Positions 53,701 to 62,587 are shown, counted from the stretch's first letter. The stretch is DNA of 64,000 nucleotides from Rhizobium sp. P38BS-XIX (GCF_012641435.1 NZ_JABAIJ010000010.1:124001-188000); one strand, 5' to 3'. The notes: a model not told the origin generated them from the letters alone. Program-made: numbers and translations.

Positions 53701-55340
53701 TAGGCTTTCAGGATCACCCAGGTCCACAGATTGCGCTGATCTTGCAGAGCGCCTTTCGTCGGCCTGAGCAGCTCTTTCGACCAGTTCCAGTAATAGCCGC
53801 GGAAAGCGGCAGGCACGCCAAAAACGAACAGATCAGGATTGTCTTGGCTCTTGTTGGCCGAGGACGACATCATCATCGCCAGCGCGCCGCCATTCGTACC
53901 GTAAAGCCCTGTCCTGTCGACGAGCCACTTCTTGCGCAGCGGATCGTTGGGGTCGCCCGGCTGGAAGCTTGCGCCTTTCAACGTCGCGAAGTCTCGATGC
54001 ATTTCGCTAACGACGCTGACCTCGTACCGGTCCTGAAGGTTTGATCCGACACCGGGCAGATCGACCACCGGAGCGATTTGCCCGCCATCCCTGTCACGCG
54101 GCCCGGATATGCCCATGTCCTGCAGCTTTTTCGCGCTGCCGATGCCGCTCAGCACGAGCAATTGCGGCGTGTTGAACGAGCCGCCGCAGACGATGACTTC
54201 GCGGCTCGCAAAATACTGTTTTGTTTCGCCGGCTTTTGCTTCGTTGTTGCGTTTTGATGCCTTGTAGAGAAATTCGCCCATAACGATTTCGACGCCGACG
54301 GCGTGCGGAGTTTCGTCGCCTGCGTGTCTTTCGAAGAGCAGGCGCGTTGCATGAGCTCCGGTTTTCAAAACAAGCCGATCCGGATGCCGTGAAGCAACGT
54401 CGAGAAGCCATTCCCGCAATCCGTAACGGGTCTTGCCGTTGGTACCGATAGATATCAGCGAGAGGCGTGCTCTGCTGTCGATATCGGCTGCGCGCACGTT
54501 CGGATCGAGGAACTGAATGATCTGCAGGTGAGCCAAAGCGCGCCGGAAGATCGATTGCTCTCCCTTGCCGGCAAGCGCCGACCAGACGACATTGAAGATG
54601 AGGCCGAGAAATGTGCGATCGCCGCGTGCGACCGCTGCAATGACCAGGGGATCGATGAAGCTTGTCGGCTGCCAGCCTTTGAAGCCGTGACCGTTCGGAT
54701 CGAGGTCTCGTCGCGGATTGATAAATGCGCCGACCGCCTGCACCAAACTCAAGAGACCGCCGAGAATTCTGCCAAAAAAACCCTTATAGACCTTGTAATA
54801 GAGACACTGCTCGATCTTCGGGAAATAGCCCTGCATGTTCTCGGATCGCCAGCTGTCATCGCCTGTCAGCCTGGCAATGTCGTCCCAATCGGAATCGTTC
54901 GGTCGAATGACGATCATCGCATGATGGGATGTGCAGCCGCCAAGCGCTGCCGCTCGCGGATAGAAAATGCCGCCCTTGCCCGATTGGCCTTTGTTCTGCG
55001 AGGGATCTCTGGCCGGATCGTATTTGCTGTCTTTCTCTTGCAGTGTCTGATCATTGTAGTGGCGGACGGAGAAATCCCAGCTCGTTGCGTCATCTTCCGT
55101 TGCAGCGGCATTGTAGGCGGGAACTTCGTAGACCTCTCGCGGCTTTGCATTGCTGTCGATCGCCGGATCGCTCCCTGCTTCGATCAGCAGAACGCGGCGG
55201 CCGCCGAGCGCCAGACGCGCGGCCAGGGGACCGCCGCCTGCGCCAGAACCGATGACGATATAGTCAAACGGCGTCGCTTCCGGATCTCCTGCCTGCTCGA
55301 CGGCTCTGTCGATTGTTGCTTGCAGCGCCTCTGTTGCCAT
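50715..55340 (-). CDS. fusion of GMC oxidoreductase and membrane patatin-like lipase
   Basis: A 1541-residue protein. Residues 1 to about 720 are a GMC flavoprotein: VIGSGAGGGPLAARLALGG near 30, and the C-terminal block HHACGTCRMG followed by FLVTPVFMIAEKAA. From about 745 begins a patatin-like phospholipase: GLAFSGGGIRSATYSLGV (oxyanion loop, near 753), SSVSGGGYLAGFLG (nucleophile serine near 784) and SDGGHFETTG (Asp near 1359). Between the last two lie about eight hydrophobic helices, so the lipase is membrane-embedded with a split active site. No signal peptide precedes the GMC part. It follows the dihaem cytochrome by 30 bp and precedes the methyltransferase by 28 bp. I infer coupled ester cleavage and alcohol oxidation of a lipid; electrons could go to the cytochrome. 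Confidence 0.9.
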   Translation of the reverse strand: MATEALQATIDRAVEQAGDPEATPFDYIVIGSGAGGGPLAARLALGGRRVLLIEAGSDPAIDSNAKPREVYEVPAYNAAATEDDATSWDFSVRHYNDQTLQEKDSKYDPARDPSQNKGQSGKGGIFYPRAAALGGCTSHHAMIVIRPNDSDWDDIARLTGDDSWRSENMQGYFPKIEQCLYYKVYKGFFGRILGGLLSLVQAVGAFINPRRDLDPNGHGFKGWQPTSFIDPLVIAAVARGDRTFLGLIFNVVWSALAGKGEQSIFRRALAHLQIIQFLDPNVRAADIDSRARLSLISIGTNGKTRYGLREWLLDVASRHPDRLVLKTGAHATRLLFERHAGDETPHAVGVEIVMGEFLYKASKRNNEAKAGETKQYFASREVIVCGGSFNTPQLLVLSGIGSAKKLQDMGISGPRDRDGGQIAPVVDLPGVGSNLQDRYEVSVVSEMHRDFATLKGASFQPGDPNDPLRKKWLVDRTGLYGTNGGALAMMMSSSANKSQDNPDLFVFGVPAAFRGYYWNWSKELLRPTKGALQDQRNLWTWVILKAYTDNNYGTVTLRNGDPFDVPDINFRSFSEGPPGHVGDLDAVCDAIQRVREINGKIRGMKLEIQPGNGVGSSVSAIKQWIQDEAWGHHACGTCRMGSDPWRANVKALRDKNAVLDSSFRVHGVRNLRVVDASIFPRIPGYFLVTPVFMIAEKAADVILADSPAYPSELEQREAAAIHRRRQQVDEAMPLDALAPTSLPNDCVGLAFSGGGIRSATYSLGVLQALAKAKILRRVDFISSVSGGGYLAGFLGRLYTRTLSDTPDKVERVEAMLADPNSAEVWWLRRHADYLIGGGRSDVETDLAIIARNLAAVLFCIGVLGAGCLGLLRWSSQAFFPTAGSDWMIAGLSVSPWWLAPIIVLLLAVLPISIGYWLTPDSGAPRPYSRFGILGWAVLLGCAIAAVDLGSLAPIALIATAVLTLSWLWQEAVRWNIPRRAASRDFATLYRNRLSRALGSALLIFVAMVGFVIIDSLARALAATDYSPIMAASMLAASPLLLFLRKIVIGLIPRDSLQTSGAIGGKYVIAAFAFSFAALLLLGLDMLVHAAFDKAVSIGIWATLAGLAVSLAAGRATNFLNLSSLQQSLTQKITRTFLGASNAWRTHPVGTSTPVPIQVSDDNDDISLSDYHPEDNGGPLHLVNVCINQTVDHVSGRQLRQNKGLPMCLGPGGISVGQQYHAIWEPRSDDLAGNKAIVRALPVSPDPHKFHVLAQWSGETATVEQLTLGRWLAISAAAVSTGAGRTTSLPMSLLLGLLNVRLGYWWNSGISAGQRPGRYPPNLWQRIKSLPSTIFGVQAMVLNEWRGYFEGPSAQRWYLSDGGHFETTGLYELIRRRLPFMIAIDASEDAQYEIGDLAILMRQVRLDFEADFLWLDPAPGAAANQPWQALDAAASPVAIPAWIKALVLNPQRIGNLDQLKREGPACAALGYITYRDQPGKISWVLWIKANLAPTMPADVKNYAETHASFPNQSTIDQFFDDDQWESYRSLGQCAGQAIFGDR

Positions 55341-55370
55341 GATCTCTCGTCAGTCTCCACATTCAAGGAC

Positions 55371-58300
55371 TTAGAGCGTCTTCAAAAATGCCTTCAGTTC
55401 AGCCTTCTGATCATCTGGCAGCGTGTCGGCGAACCAATGTCCGCGATCGAGCACGAAGTCGGGGCATTTGCTGACCCGCATCAAAGGGTCTGCAGCCTCG
55501 GCTTCGAAAGCCTCCCAGGCAGGGCCGTCGGGTAGCTGATCCTTGCGAATGCGCAGGATACCGCGTGTCAGGCCGAAGGCCGCCTGCAGCAGATCGCCCG
55601 TCGCGGCCTCCGGATTCATATTCATGATGAGGCTTACCGGCGTGCCCGTCGGGATGGGCCCGACCTTCAGATCGCCCTGCCGCCCATCGATGAAGGCATT
55701 TGCCTGCTGGCTCGCAAGAAGGCTGATCAGCGCCAGCGCCGCAAAAACGATCCTGCCGATCCAGCGTCGGCGCGTTGCAAACCAGAGAAGCGCGGCGATG
55801 CCGGTCGCGATAATCGGAAGTAGCCACAGCAGCGGGTAGATCGTGTCAATTCGGCTGAAGCGCAGAACGACCGCAGCCAGGATGGCGACAACCGCGAAGA
55901 CGAAGCCCGCATGGCGCGGCTGCCCGAATATTGCGAGCAACGCCGCGCCGATTGCGAGCGCAATCCACACATAGGTCGTCAGAAACGATGTCCAGAACGT
56001 GCCGATGATGCCGCTGACCAGCGGCCGGATGAACCGTGCCGGAAAGTCGATCCATGTTGGCTGCGTCGTGCGATAGATGAAGCCGCGATCACCATCGGCA
56101 AGAGCCATTTTCCCTCTGAGGTCACCGGACAGGCGAAAGGCGCTCGTCTCGCGTTTGGCGCTCCACAAAACCTTGTCGATCGCATCGTCGAAGGCTGTCA
56201 GGCGACCTTTGATCGAGGGATCGCCGGTATATTCGCCGAGTGTGTTGTTGTGCAGGAAAGGCGCAGTCGCCCAGAGGCTGATCAGCGAGGCCGGTCTATA
56301 ATATCCGGGTCCACCGGCCGGCGGGGCATAGGTGTCGTTGTTGCCCCATTTGTCGACCGGTTTCCCTGAGAATGGATTGAAGAAGTGGACATCGCCGACG
56401 GCGGGGAGCGACTTGTAGGTTTCCGAGGAGAAGTTGTCCCAGACCTGTCCGCGCATCGCATTCGTACCGACCGCCCGCGCAGAATTCGTGCCCACAAGCG
56501 TGATCGGCACGCGGATATCGGTGGACAAGAAGTTGTTCCGCAGAAAATCGTCCTGCTCGCCGGTGGGGTGGCCCGCCAGCGCATCGATCTGCTTGACGTA
56601 TTCGCGATAATTGTCGCTTTTCGTAAAATCTTGCCATTCAGCAAAATCCATCGGCAGCGTCAGACTGCGCGAGCTGTCGAAACTTGGCAGGTCCTTCCTG
56701 GTCCAGTCGCGTGAAAACTGCAGGGTAAAGCCGTTCGGCTGCTTGCTCGAATGACAGACGGCGCAGTTTTGTACGAACACGTTGCGCCCGCTGACGGCGT
56801 CGTTGCGTTCGGCATCAATGATCGGTCTTCCTTCAGCCGTGTCGACGAGATGCATCGGCTGCGTCACGCTCGCGCCATCCTGCTGGCTGATATAGGTGAA
56901 GAAGGCCGCGAGATAGGGAATGCGATATTTGTCTGCGGTGCGCCAGTAGACCGAATTCTTCAACGCGGTCGCCACGGCGAAAGGTCGTTGCGGCGTGAAG
57001 CCGACGATCGAGTTCTGCACCCGCTTCCACTCTTCCGAATAGGCGCCGATATTGAGGTAGACGCGTGAGAGGGCGCCGAAGATGCCAACGCTGTCGGAGC
57101 CATCCAGCAGGACGCGTGGCGTGTGTCTCGGATTGGCTCCGGGCTGCGGATCTTCGATGTGGGGGATCAGGAGGTTGGTCGCGCTCTGGTTTTCAGGCGG
57201 GTTCTGTTGCGCCCGATCGAGACGCGCGGGCACGTCGAATATGGCGGTGATCGTGTTCGGGTTGTTGATGTGATCGGTGCTGACCAACGAGGTGTCGATC
57301 GTGCCGGGCTGTTGGCTGGCCAGAAACTGATAGAGAAAGCTGTCCGGCTTCTTGAGATTGACGAATGTCGAGACCGGGTTCCAATATTGGTCGCCCACCG
57401 TCGTCGACAGGTTGGACCATTGCGGCTTTTCGACATCGGCCGGCGGGTTCAGCGGATGCGGCGCGATGTGACAGAAGCCGCAAGACATGCTGACACGGAA
57501 GGGCCGCACCAGGTTCGGGTCGGCATTGACAGACGTGTCGGTATAGTAAGCATCTCCGGGTGGGTCTTCGACGCGCGTCTTCCAATATTGCCGGGCATTT
57601 TGTGCGGCCTTGGTCTTGCCGAAGAAATCCGGATTGGGCACCAGCCGCAGCCCGACAATGCCGCTCGGGTAGCCATAGACATTCGGATCCAGGCCGTCGT
57701 CGGGAAGCTGCGCGAGCACCTTGTCGAATTGCTCGCGATCCCATGGTTCAAATGCTTCGCAACCGGCTTTCGACACTGGACGAGCGGCAAGAGCCTTGGT
57801 TTTTTGATCGATGTCCGATGCAGGTTGCTTCAGCTTGATTGCGTCGCCGTCCGCCTGGTCGATGTATAGGCCGAACAGTCGCTTCGATCGATCTGTCTGC
57901 GCCTTCATGCCGGGTTGGTTGATGAGGCCGAATCTTGCAAAACGTGCGTTTCGGTTTCGCGAATCCGTCAGTACGAGAAAGTCGGTCAGCCCGTAGCCAT
58001 GCTGCTGGATCCAGTTCCAGAAGACATCGTTGCCTTCGCCCCAGAGGATCCAGGTATTCTTGCCCTTGATGGCGCTGCGTGCACCGGGGGAGATCGCGCC
58101 TCCATCGGTCTGGTAATTGAAGGGATGCAGTTTGCCGCTGGCATCCGGCACCATGTCGACATCGCTGAATAGATTGCGCTGCTCCGCCGGGAAACAATCT
58201 TCCCCACGCTTGTTCAACGGAGTGCCGGCTTCCGTCATGCCGCCTTGCGGCTCGTCGGCCGGAGCGGAGAGGTCGATGCCGTTCGCGGTGGAATCCCAGC

Positions 58301-58466
58301 CCGGCATCGATCGCGGTGTCAGCGAGGCGGCCGGATAGTCGCTCGGTTGCGACTGTGCCGGGTGGAGAGAGGTCAGCAGAAGAGTCAGGACAACAGCCAT
58401 GCTCCGCAGCGTTCTGCCGTTGCGTGATGAGAACCGCAAAGTATCCGATATTGCCAGACCGCCCAC
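55371..58466 (-). CDS. large membrane-anchored dihaem c-type cytochrome
   Basis: A 1031-residue exported protein. The N-terminus has a signal sequence (MAVVLTLLLTSLHPAQSQ). Two haem c sites are visible, SCGFCHIAPHP and NCAVCHSSKQ, and the RPASLISLWATAPFLHNNTLGEY block resembles the WATAPYLHNGS region of RoxA/peroxidase-like cytochromes. Around residues 800-930 four membrane helices follow, then a cytochrome-like tail ending DRGHWFADTLPDDQKAELKAF. It starts at GTG (58466) after GGGGGCGACA. First of three closely spaced genes with the GMC-patatin fusion and a membrane methyltransferase, it could be an oxidase or the electron acceptor of the GMC domain. Confidence 0.85.
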   Translation of the reverse strand: MGGLAISDTLRFSSRNGRTLRSMAVVLTLLLTSLHPAQSQPSDYPAASLTPRSMPGWDSTANGIDLSAPADEPQGGMTEAGTPLNKRGEDCFPAEQRNLFSDVDMVPDASGKLHPFNYQTDGGAISPGARSAIKGKNTWILWGEGNDVFWNWIQQHGYGLTDFLVLTDSRNRNARFARFGLINQPGMKAQTDRSKRLFGLYIDQADGDAIKLKQPASDIDQKTKALAARPVSKAGCEAFEPWDREQFDKVLAQLPDDGLDPNVYGYPSGIVGLRLVPNPDFFGKTKAAQNARQYWKTRVEDPPGDAYYTDTSVNADPNLVRPFRVSMSCGFCHIAPHPLNPPADVEKPQWSNLSTTVGDQYWNPVSTFVNLKKPDSFLYQFLASQQPGTIDTSLVSTDHINNPNTITAIFDVPARLDRAQQNPPENQSATNLLIPHIEDPQPGANPRHTPRVLLDGSDSVGIFGALSRVYLNIGAYSEEWKRVQNSIVGFTPQRPFAVATALKNSVYWRTADKYRIPYLAAFFTYISQQDGASVTQPMHLVDTAEGRPIIDAERNDAVSGRNVFVQNCAVCHSSKQPNGFTLQFSRDWTRKDLPSFDSSRSLTLPMDFAEWQDFTKSDNYREYVKQIDALAGHPTGEQDDFLRNNFLSTDIRVPITLVGTNSARAVGTNAMRGQVWDNFSSETYKSLPAVGDVHFFNPFSGKPVDKWGNNDTYAPPAGGPGYYRPASLISLWATAPFLHNNTLGEYTGDPSIKGRLTAFDDAIDKVLWSAKRETSAFRLSGDLRGKMALADGDRGFIYRTTQPTWIDFPARFIRPLVSGIIGTFWTSFLTTYVWIALAIGAALLAIFGQPRHAGFVFAVVAILAAVVLRFSRIDTIYPLLWLLPIIATGIAALLWFATRRRWIGRIVFAALALISLLASQQANAFIDGRQGDLKVGPIPTGTPVSLIMNMNPEAATGDLLQAAFGLTRGILRIRKDQLPDGPAWEAFEAEAADPLMRVSKCPDFVLDRGHWFADTLPDDQKAELKAFLKTL

Positions 58467-58875
58467 TGTCGCCCCCGTGTGGAAATTGCCTGCCTTACGA
58501 ATGATTGATTATGAAGATCGTTGGCAGCGATGTCCTTCGCTGCAGACTGCACGAAATTTCGGATATGCCCCTGCCGACCGCGCAGGCCCTTCCTGCTTCG
58601 GTCGCACCATGCGAGGATATGCGCCCTTGATACTGTCGGCCGCTTGATGAGCTGCAGGACGTATCATGCATCGAAATCAATCTATATGCGAGTCTTCTAA
58701 TGTTTATAGGCGCCGTTCGACGGCGGGAAAACGCTTGCGTTGTCACGCATCATACTCCCGCCGCGCTGCGTGCCAGAGCGCTGCTGTCTTCACCGAAGTT
58801 CCGAATGATCGCTCTCTCTCTGTTCTCAAACAATTCCGAACGGAAAGCCGCCGAACAATTTTGCGCGATATGCTT
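58467..58875. promoter_or_regulatory. 409-bp upstream region of the cytochrome/GMC-patatin operon with a palindrome
   Basis: No gene is supported; plus-strand ORFs are Arg/Ser-rich and antisense-like. CGCCGTTCGACGGCG at 58711-58725 is a perfect inverted repeat with a 3-base centre. It could be a regulator site for the operon or a hairpin after the small gene at 58876-59076. The adjacent stretch 58660-58710 is AT-rich, as expected for a promoter. Confidence 0.4.
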
Positions 58876-59076
58876 TCAGGCTTGATAGTCAGCAGTCTCC
58901 ACCTTCAACGAGCTGATCGCCTCCTGCACTTCGGTTTCAGCCAACTCGAGAAGCGCCATTTCGATGATATAGGCAAGAAGGTTATGCTCGGCCTTCAATG
59001 CGAGATTTAAAGCCATTTCGAGGTGGTCGCGAATCGCTTCTTCGGTACGCATTCTGGAATATCTGCCTCTTGTCAT
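58876..59076 (-). CDS. small helical protein of unknown function
   Basis: A 66-residue ORF (or 58 residues from an ATG at 59052). It is predicted to be almost wholly helical and acidic, with heptad-like runs (EEAIRDHLEMALNLALKAEHNLLAYIIEMALLELAE). AGAGG lies upstream of the second ATG. It is 87 bp downstream of the regulator gene on the same strand and could belong to the same transcript. I do not recognise the family. Confidence 0.5.
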   Translation of the reverse strand: MTRGRYSRMRTEEAIRDHLEMALNLALKAEHNLLAYIIEMALLELAETEVQEAISSLKVETADYQA

Positions 59077-59163
59077 CGTTTCTGGTGAGAAGAGGAACAG
59101 GCGACCGTGAATTCACCGTGAATTGGACCGAGCGGCAAACCACAGGCTCAAAGGCTTCGTGCT

Positions 59164-60774
59164 TCAGCGCGCAATGGCATCGATCAACGGCATACGGCGG
59201 AGCGTTGTCACGGGATAATTATTGTCCAGCAGCCGCTCGAGGCGGAAATCCGGCTCACTGATCTTCAGGAGCGCTATGGTGCGCTGTAGTGCCGGTCCCC
59301 TGTCGGCGTGCTTGTAAAGCGCGGTGAGGTAGCGCAGCGGCGCGATAAACGAGGATCTCAGCATCAATGCCGCTTCGGCATGGTCGATCGCGTCTTCATA
59401 ATCCCCCATCGCCGCTGCCGACATGCAACAGAAAAACTCGACGAAAGACCGATGTTCAGCGCTTCCGGAAAGATTGAGCGCTTTTTGCGAGGAGATCCGA
59501 CTGTCGACGAGATTGCCGAGCACAAGCTCCGTATTGGATAGCATCGCGTGATTGATTGCGTTCAGCGGATCTGCGTCGACGGCGCGACGCGCCAGGTTAA
59601 GCGAGCTGCGCTTCGATCCGCCCGACAGATATTCGAGATGGGCGCGCACTCCGAGCGATATTGCGCTGCCCGGCGCCTCACGCAGCGCGGCTTCCGCCAA
59701 GGTTTCGATATCGATCTGCTCGGCCAGAAACCCGGCCGTTCGATGCTGGAAATTGGCTATATTGCGAAGAAACGCACGCCAGGCCAGAATTTGCGGGCGC
59801 GCCTCGTATTGGTAGGCTTGTTTGAGATAACGGTCGGCCTGCCGCAGGCTTGGCTTGTCGAAACGGAAAATCGACTGCCGCGCCCGATTGACCAGCAAGG
59901 CGGCACAATTGCTCGCGGTCAGGCCTCCATTCCTGTTGCGCAATGTCGCCAGGATGGCATCGACCGCCTCGGCGGCCGGGCGTGCGAGGCTTTCCTGTCC
60001 ATCGGAGAAGACGTCGGCAACCACGCGAAAGCTGCGCGACCAGAGAATCCTGCGGTCCTGTGCATCGCTGATTGCCAGATGCAATTGCGCCGTCTCGGGC
60101 GTCCAGCCGGTGGCGACGGTGACAATGACACCATCGCGCGCGGTCGGGAGAACGGCCGTCCTGTCGTCGTCAAATCGAAAAATCTGAAAATCGGCAAGGT
60201 CCAGAAGCGAGGTTGCCATCAGCGATACGAGCGGCGCGACGATCGTCTCGACGCCGCGCACGTCATGATTGGACACGAAAAAGAAAATTGCCGGCGCGCC
60301 GATCGGCGCATGAAGACCCGGCGTCTGCAAGCTCGATGCGGGCACGGGCGGTGACGTCCGCGCGAATTCGGCCCGTCGGTCTCGAATCCATTGTTCGAAT
60401 TCCTGATCGGGGACATTGAGGTCGGCAAACAGTTCTGCGTCCGATACATCCGGCTCGATCTGCTGCTGTTCGTCCCGAATGAAACGGAACTCGCCGGATT
60501 TCAGTGCGATGACCTCGCGGTCAGCGATCAGGAGATCGGCCTGCGGACCAAGGCTGCGGCGAATTTCCGACAGCGCTTGCCGCAGGCTTTCAGAGCCCTG
60601 CTTCGGGTCACGCTCGCTCCAAAGCTTGTCCTGTATCCAGACGCGGGGGCGACAGTGGCCTGGAGCAAGGGCCAGAAGTGCAAGCACCGCGCGCGCCTTC
60701 ATCCCGCGCGGTGTCAGATCGTTTCCGACCTCGTCAACAATTCTGAAACGCCCATATGCCGAAAGTCTGATCAT
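59164..60774 (-). CDS. winged-helix (SARP/BTAD-like) regulator with TPR-type repeats
   Basis: A 536-residue regulator. The first 95 residues form an OmpR/SARP-type winged helix (LSAYGRFRIVDEVGNDLTPRGMKARAVLALLAL, then LWSERDPKQGSESLRQALSEIRRSLG). The middle (about 150-280) is an uncharacterised domain seen in CadC-like activators, and the C-terminal 230 residues carry TPR-like helical pairs (AEAALREAPGSAISLGVRAHLEY; AVDADPLNAINHAMLSNTELVLG). The ATG at 60774 follows GGGCGAG. It is 56 bp downstream of the monohaem cytochrome and probably controls the whole minus-strand locus. There is no membrane helix. Confidence 0.85.
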   Translation of the reverse strand: MIRLSAYGRFRIVDEVGNDLTPRGMKARAVLALLALAPGHCRPRVWIQDKLWSERDPKQGSESLRQALSEIRRSLGPQADLLIADREVIALKSGEFRFIRDEQQQIEPDVSDAELFADLNVPDQEFEQWIRDRRAEFARTSPPVPASSLQTPGLHAPIGAPAIFFFVSNHDVRGVETIVAPLVSLMATSLLDLADFQIFRFDDDRTAVLPTARDGVIVTVATGWTPETAQLHLAISDAQDRRILWSRSFRVVADVFSDGQESLARPAAEAVDAILATLRNRNGGLTASNCAALLVNRARQSIFRFDKPSLRQADRYLKQAYQYEARPQILAWRAFLRNIANFQHRTAGFLAEQIDIETLAEAALREAPGSAISLGVRAHLEYLSGGSKRSSLNLARRAVDADPLNAINHAMLSNTELVLGNLVDSRISSQKALNLSGSAEHRSFVEFFCCMSAAAMGDYEDAIDHAEAALMLRSSFIAPLRYLTALYKHADRGPALQRTIALLKISEPDFRLERLLDNNYPVTTLRRMPLIDAIAR

Positions 60775-60830
60775 GGCTCGCCCACCCCGCAGACCAGTCA
60801 CACGCTCCCGTTTCGCACGGCCTATGGCCG

Positions 60831-62198
60831 TTAGCGCTGAAACAGACCGTTGCTCTGATCTTCCGTGCCCATTTCAAATCTATCGACATCGACAGCTTGA
60901 GGCAACTCCTGCATTGCATGAGCGACAGTCGATTTGAACGGATAGGGAGGTACGTCGGTCGTTGACGAGGCATGGTCCGGAAATGCTTCCGCGCCCCAGT
61001 TTCGAAAAGCGCCGATCCCCTTGGAAACCTGTAGCGTGTAGTCGAGAGACTGCGTGTCCGGAACGGCGGAATTGCTGCCGATATCGCGGAAATATTTCTT
61101 CGCGGCGGCCGCGTCGAACGGGTCGGCGGGTGCGTCAGGCAGGAGCACCTCGGCTTCCTTTTCCTCGGGCGATTTTGCCTGAACGGCTCTGCCCCAGTCC
61201 ACCGCGCGCTGATGACAGGTGATGCAGGCTGAAAGCGGATTGTCGACCGGACCATTTGCCCGTCCGAACAGCCCCAGCGTGTGCCGTGGCAAGGAATAGA
61301 AATGGGCGGCGGCCACAGGGTTCACCCAGCTTTCCTTCGCGCTCGCCGTGCCCTGCAGATAGTTTGTCGACGTCAGATCGGCATCGCTGCCCCAGATCAG
61401 CCCGACGGGAATGAGCCGGTCGTAGGGCGTGTTGCCCGGCTGGGCTGCGTCATACATGAAGGTGCCGAAGAACCAGCCGTTCGGCGAACGCTTGTCCTTG
61501 ACCGAAATGTCCATTTGCAACAGTCGCATGGTCATGATGCTGCCATCGTCGTTGGCGGCGACGTCCCATTCCTTCGATCCCGTCAGGAAAGGGACCTGTG
61601 CCGGCATGGCGTTGGTGAACAGCATCTTCACGCCCAGCGCGCCGTCGGCAAATGCGAAGCCTTTTGTCTTTGGAAAGCTGGGATCTTTCCACATCTGGCC
61701 AAGGCCATAACAGGCGACGTTGTTGTAGATGCCAACAGCCCATGTGCGCGCCCAGGCAGTTTGCAGTTCATGCAGTTCCTTGGGTCTCGACCAGCGCTCG
61801 CTCGTCATGCCATGCAGCGGTTCGCGCAGCATGTGAAACCACGGCGCGTCGCACCATTGCTCCGTCTTATTGTCCTCGATGCGCCAATCGATCTCCGGAC
61901 GGGCATTCACTTTGGTGGCATATTGCAGGATCGTCGTCATGTAACGATAGGGATCTGCAAAGGGATCTATTGATTGCCAGGGCAATGCGCTCGTGTCGGG
62001 CAGTTGCGTCGGAAAGTCGTAGTGGACCTGAAATTTGCGTTCGCCGTCACCACCCTTGAGTGGTCGGCTGCTCGAACAGTTGAACAACGCTGTTGCTGCC
62101 GCCGCAAAACTCTTGTCGGCGGGCGCCGGACAGTCTGCCCGTGCTTGAAAAGCCCAAAATGTCACTAACATGAAAAAACACAGAACAATTGGCTTCAT
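60831..62198 (-). CDS. exported c-type cytochrome, single haem site
   Basis: A 455-residue secreted protein with a clear signal peptide (MKPIVLCFFMLVTFWAFQARA). One haem c site is seen, ACITCHQRA, near residue 330, with a candidate distal ligand later in the chain. The N-terminal 300 residues have no domain I recognise. The ATG at 62198 has GGGGAGC seven bases upstream and is preferred over a TTG at 62213. It is upstream of the regulator and the dihaem cytochrome/GMC-patatin genes and may be a periplasmic electron carrier for them. Confidence 0.8.
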   Translation of the reverse strand: MKPIVLCFFMLVTFWAFQARADCPAPADKSFAAAATALFNCSSSRPLKGGDGERKFQVHYDFPTQLPDTSALPWQSIDPFADPYRYMTTILQYATKVNARPEIDWRIEDNKTEQWCDAPWFHMLREPLHGMTSERWSRPKELHELQTAWARTWAVGIYNNVACYGLGQMWKDPSFPKTKGFAFADGALGVKMLFTNAMPAQVPFLTGSKEWDVAANDDGSIMTMRLLQMDISVKDKRSPNGWFFGTFMYDAAQPGNTPYDRLIPVGLIWGSDADLTSTNYLQGTASAKESWVNPVAAAHFYSLPRHTLGLFGRANGPVDNPLSACITCHQRAVDWGRAVQAKSPEEKEAEVLLPDAPADPFDAAAAKKYFRDIGSNSAVPDTQSLDYTLQVSKGIGAFRNWGAEAFPDHASSTTDVPPYPFKSTVAHAMQELPQAVDVDRFEMGTEDQSNGLFQR

Positions 62199-62356
62199 CG
62201 CAATGCTCCCCAAAGTGTCTTTATGGCGCTAGCATAAGTTGATTTTTGATCAGCGGCAAACAACATATTCTTGCGGATGAACCCCGCCGGAGTATTCCCA
62301 AAGGTCCGGTATTCGTGCTTTAATCCGGGAATCTCTCGATGAGACGGAGTAGGGCG

Positions 62357-62587
62357 ATGCCAGTTCCACCCGGATTTGAAAAGCTGATGGCGGCTGTTGT
62401 CAAAAACGAATATCGCAAGGGCGTTCCAGCCGAAGAGGCGCTGACTGTCATCAAGACAATGTGGCAGCGCCAGATGGCCGTCCAACAGGCCGAAAAGATT
62501 GCCCTTGAGAAGCCGGACGCGGTCGATGAAGACGGCGCCGAGGAGACGACGGAACCTCCGCCTGATCTTCGAAAGGTTGAGAAGTAA
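62357..62587 (+). CDS. small hypothetical protein
   Basis: A 76-residue ORF starting at an ATG preceded by GGAGTAGGG. The first half is basic and helical (PPGFEKLMAAVVKNEYRKGVPAEEALTVIKTMWQ); the second is strongly acidic and proline-rich (DEDGAEETTEPPPD). No family is recognised. It is divergent from the cytochrome gene and followed by a hairpin with a T-run. Confidence 0.55.
   Translation: MPVPPGFEKLMAAVVKNEYRKGVPAEEALTVIKTMWQRQMAVQQAEKIALEKPDAVDEDGAEETTEPPPDLRKVEK

Noticed and set aside
58666..59010. 114-residue plus-strand ORF upstream of the cytochrome operon
   Set aside because: It is antisense to the more plausible small helical gene, Arg/Ser-rich, and lacks a start signal.
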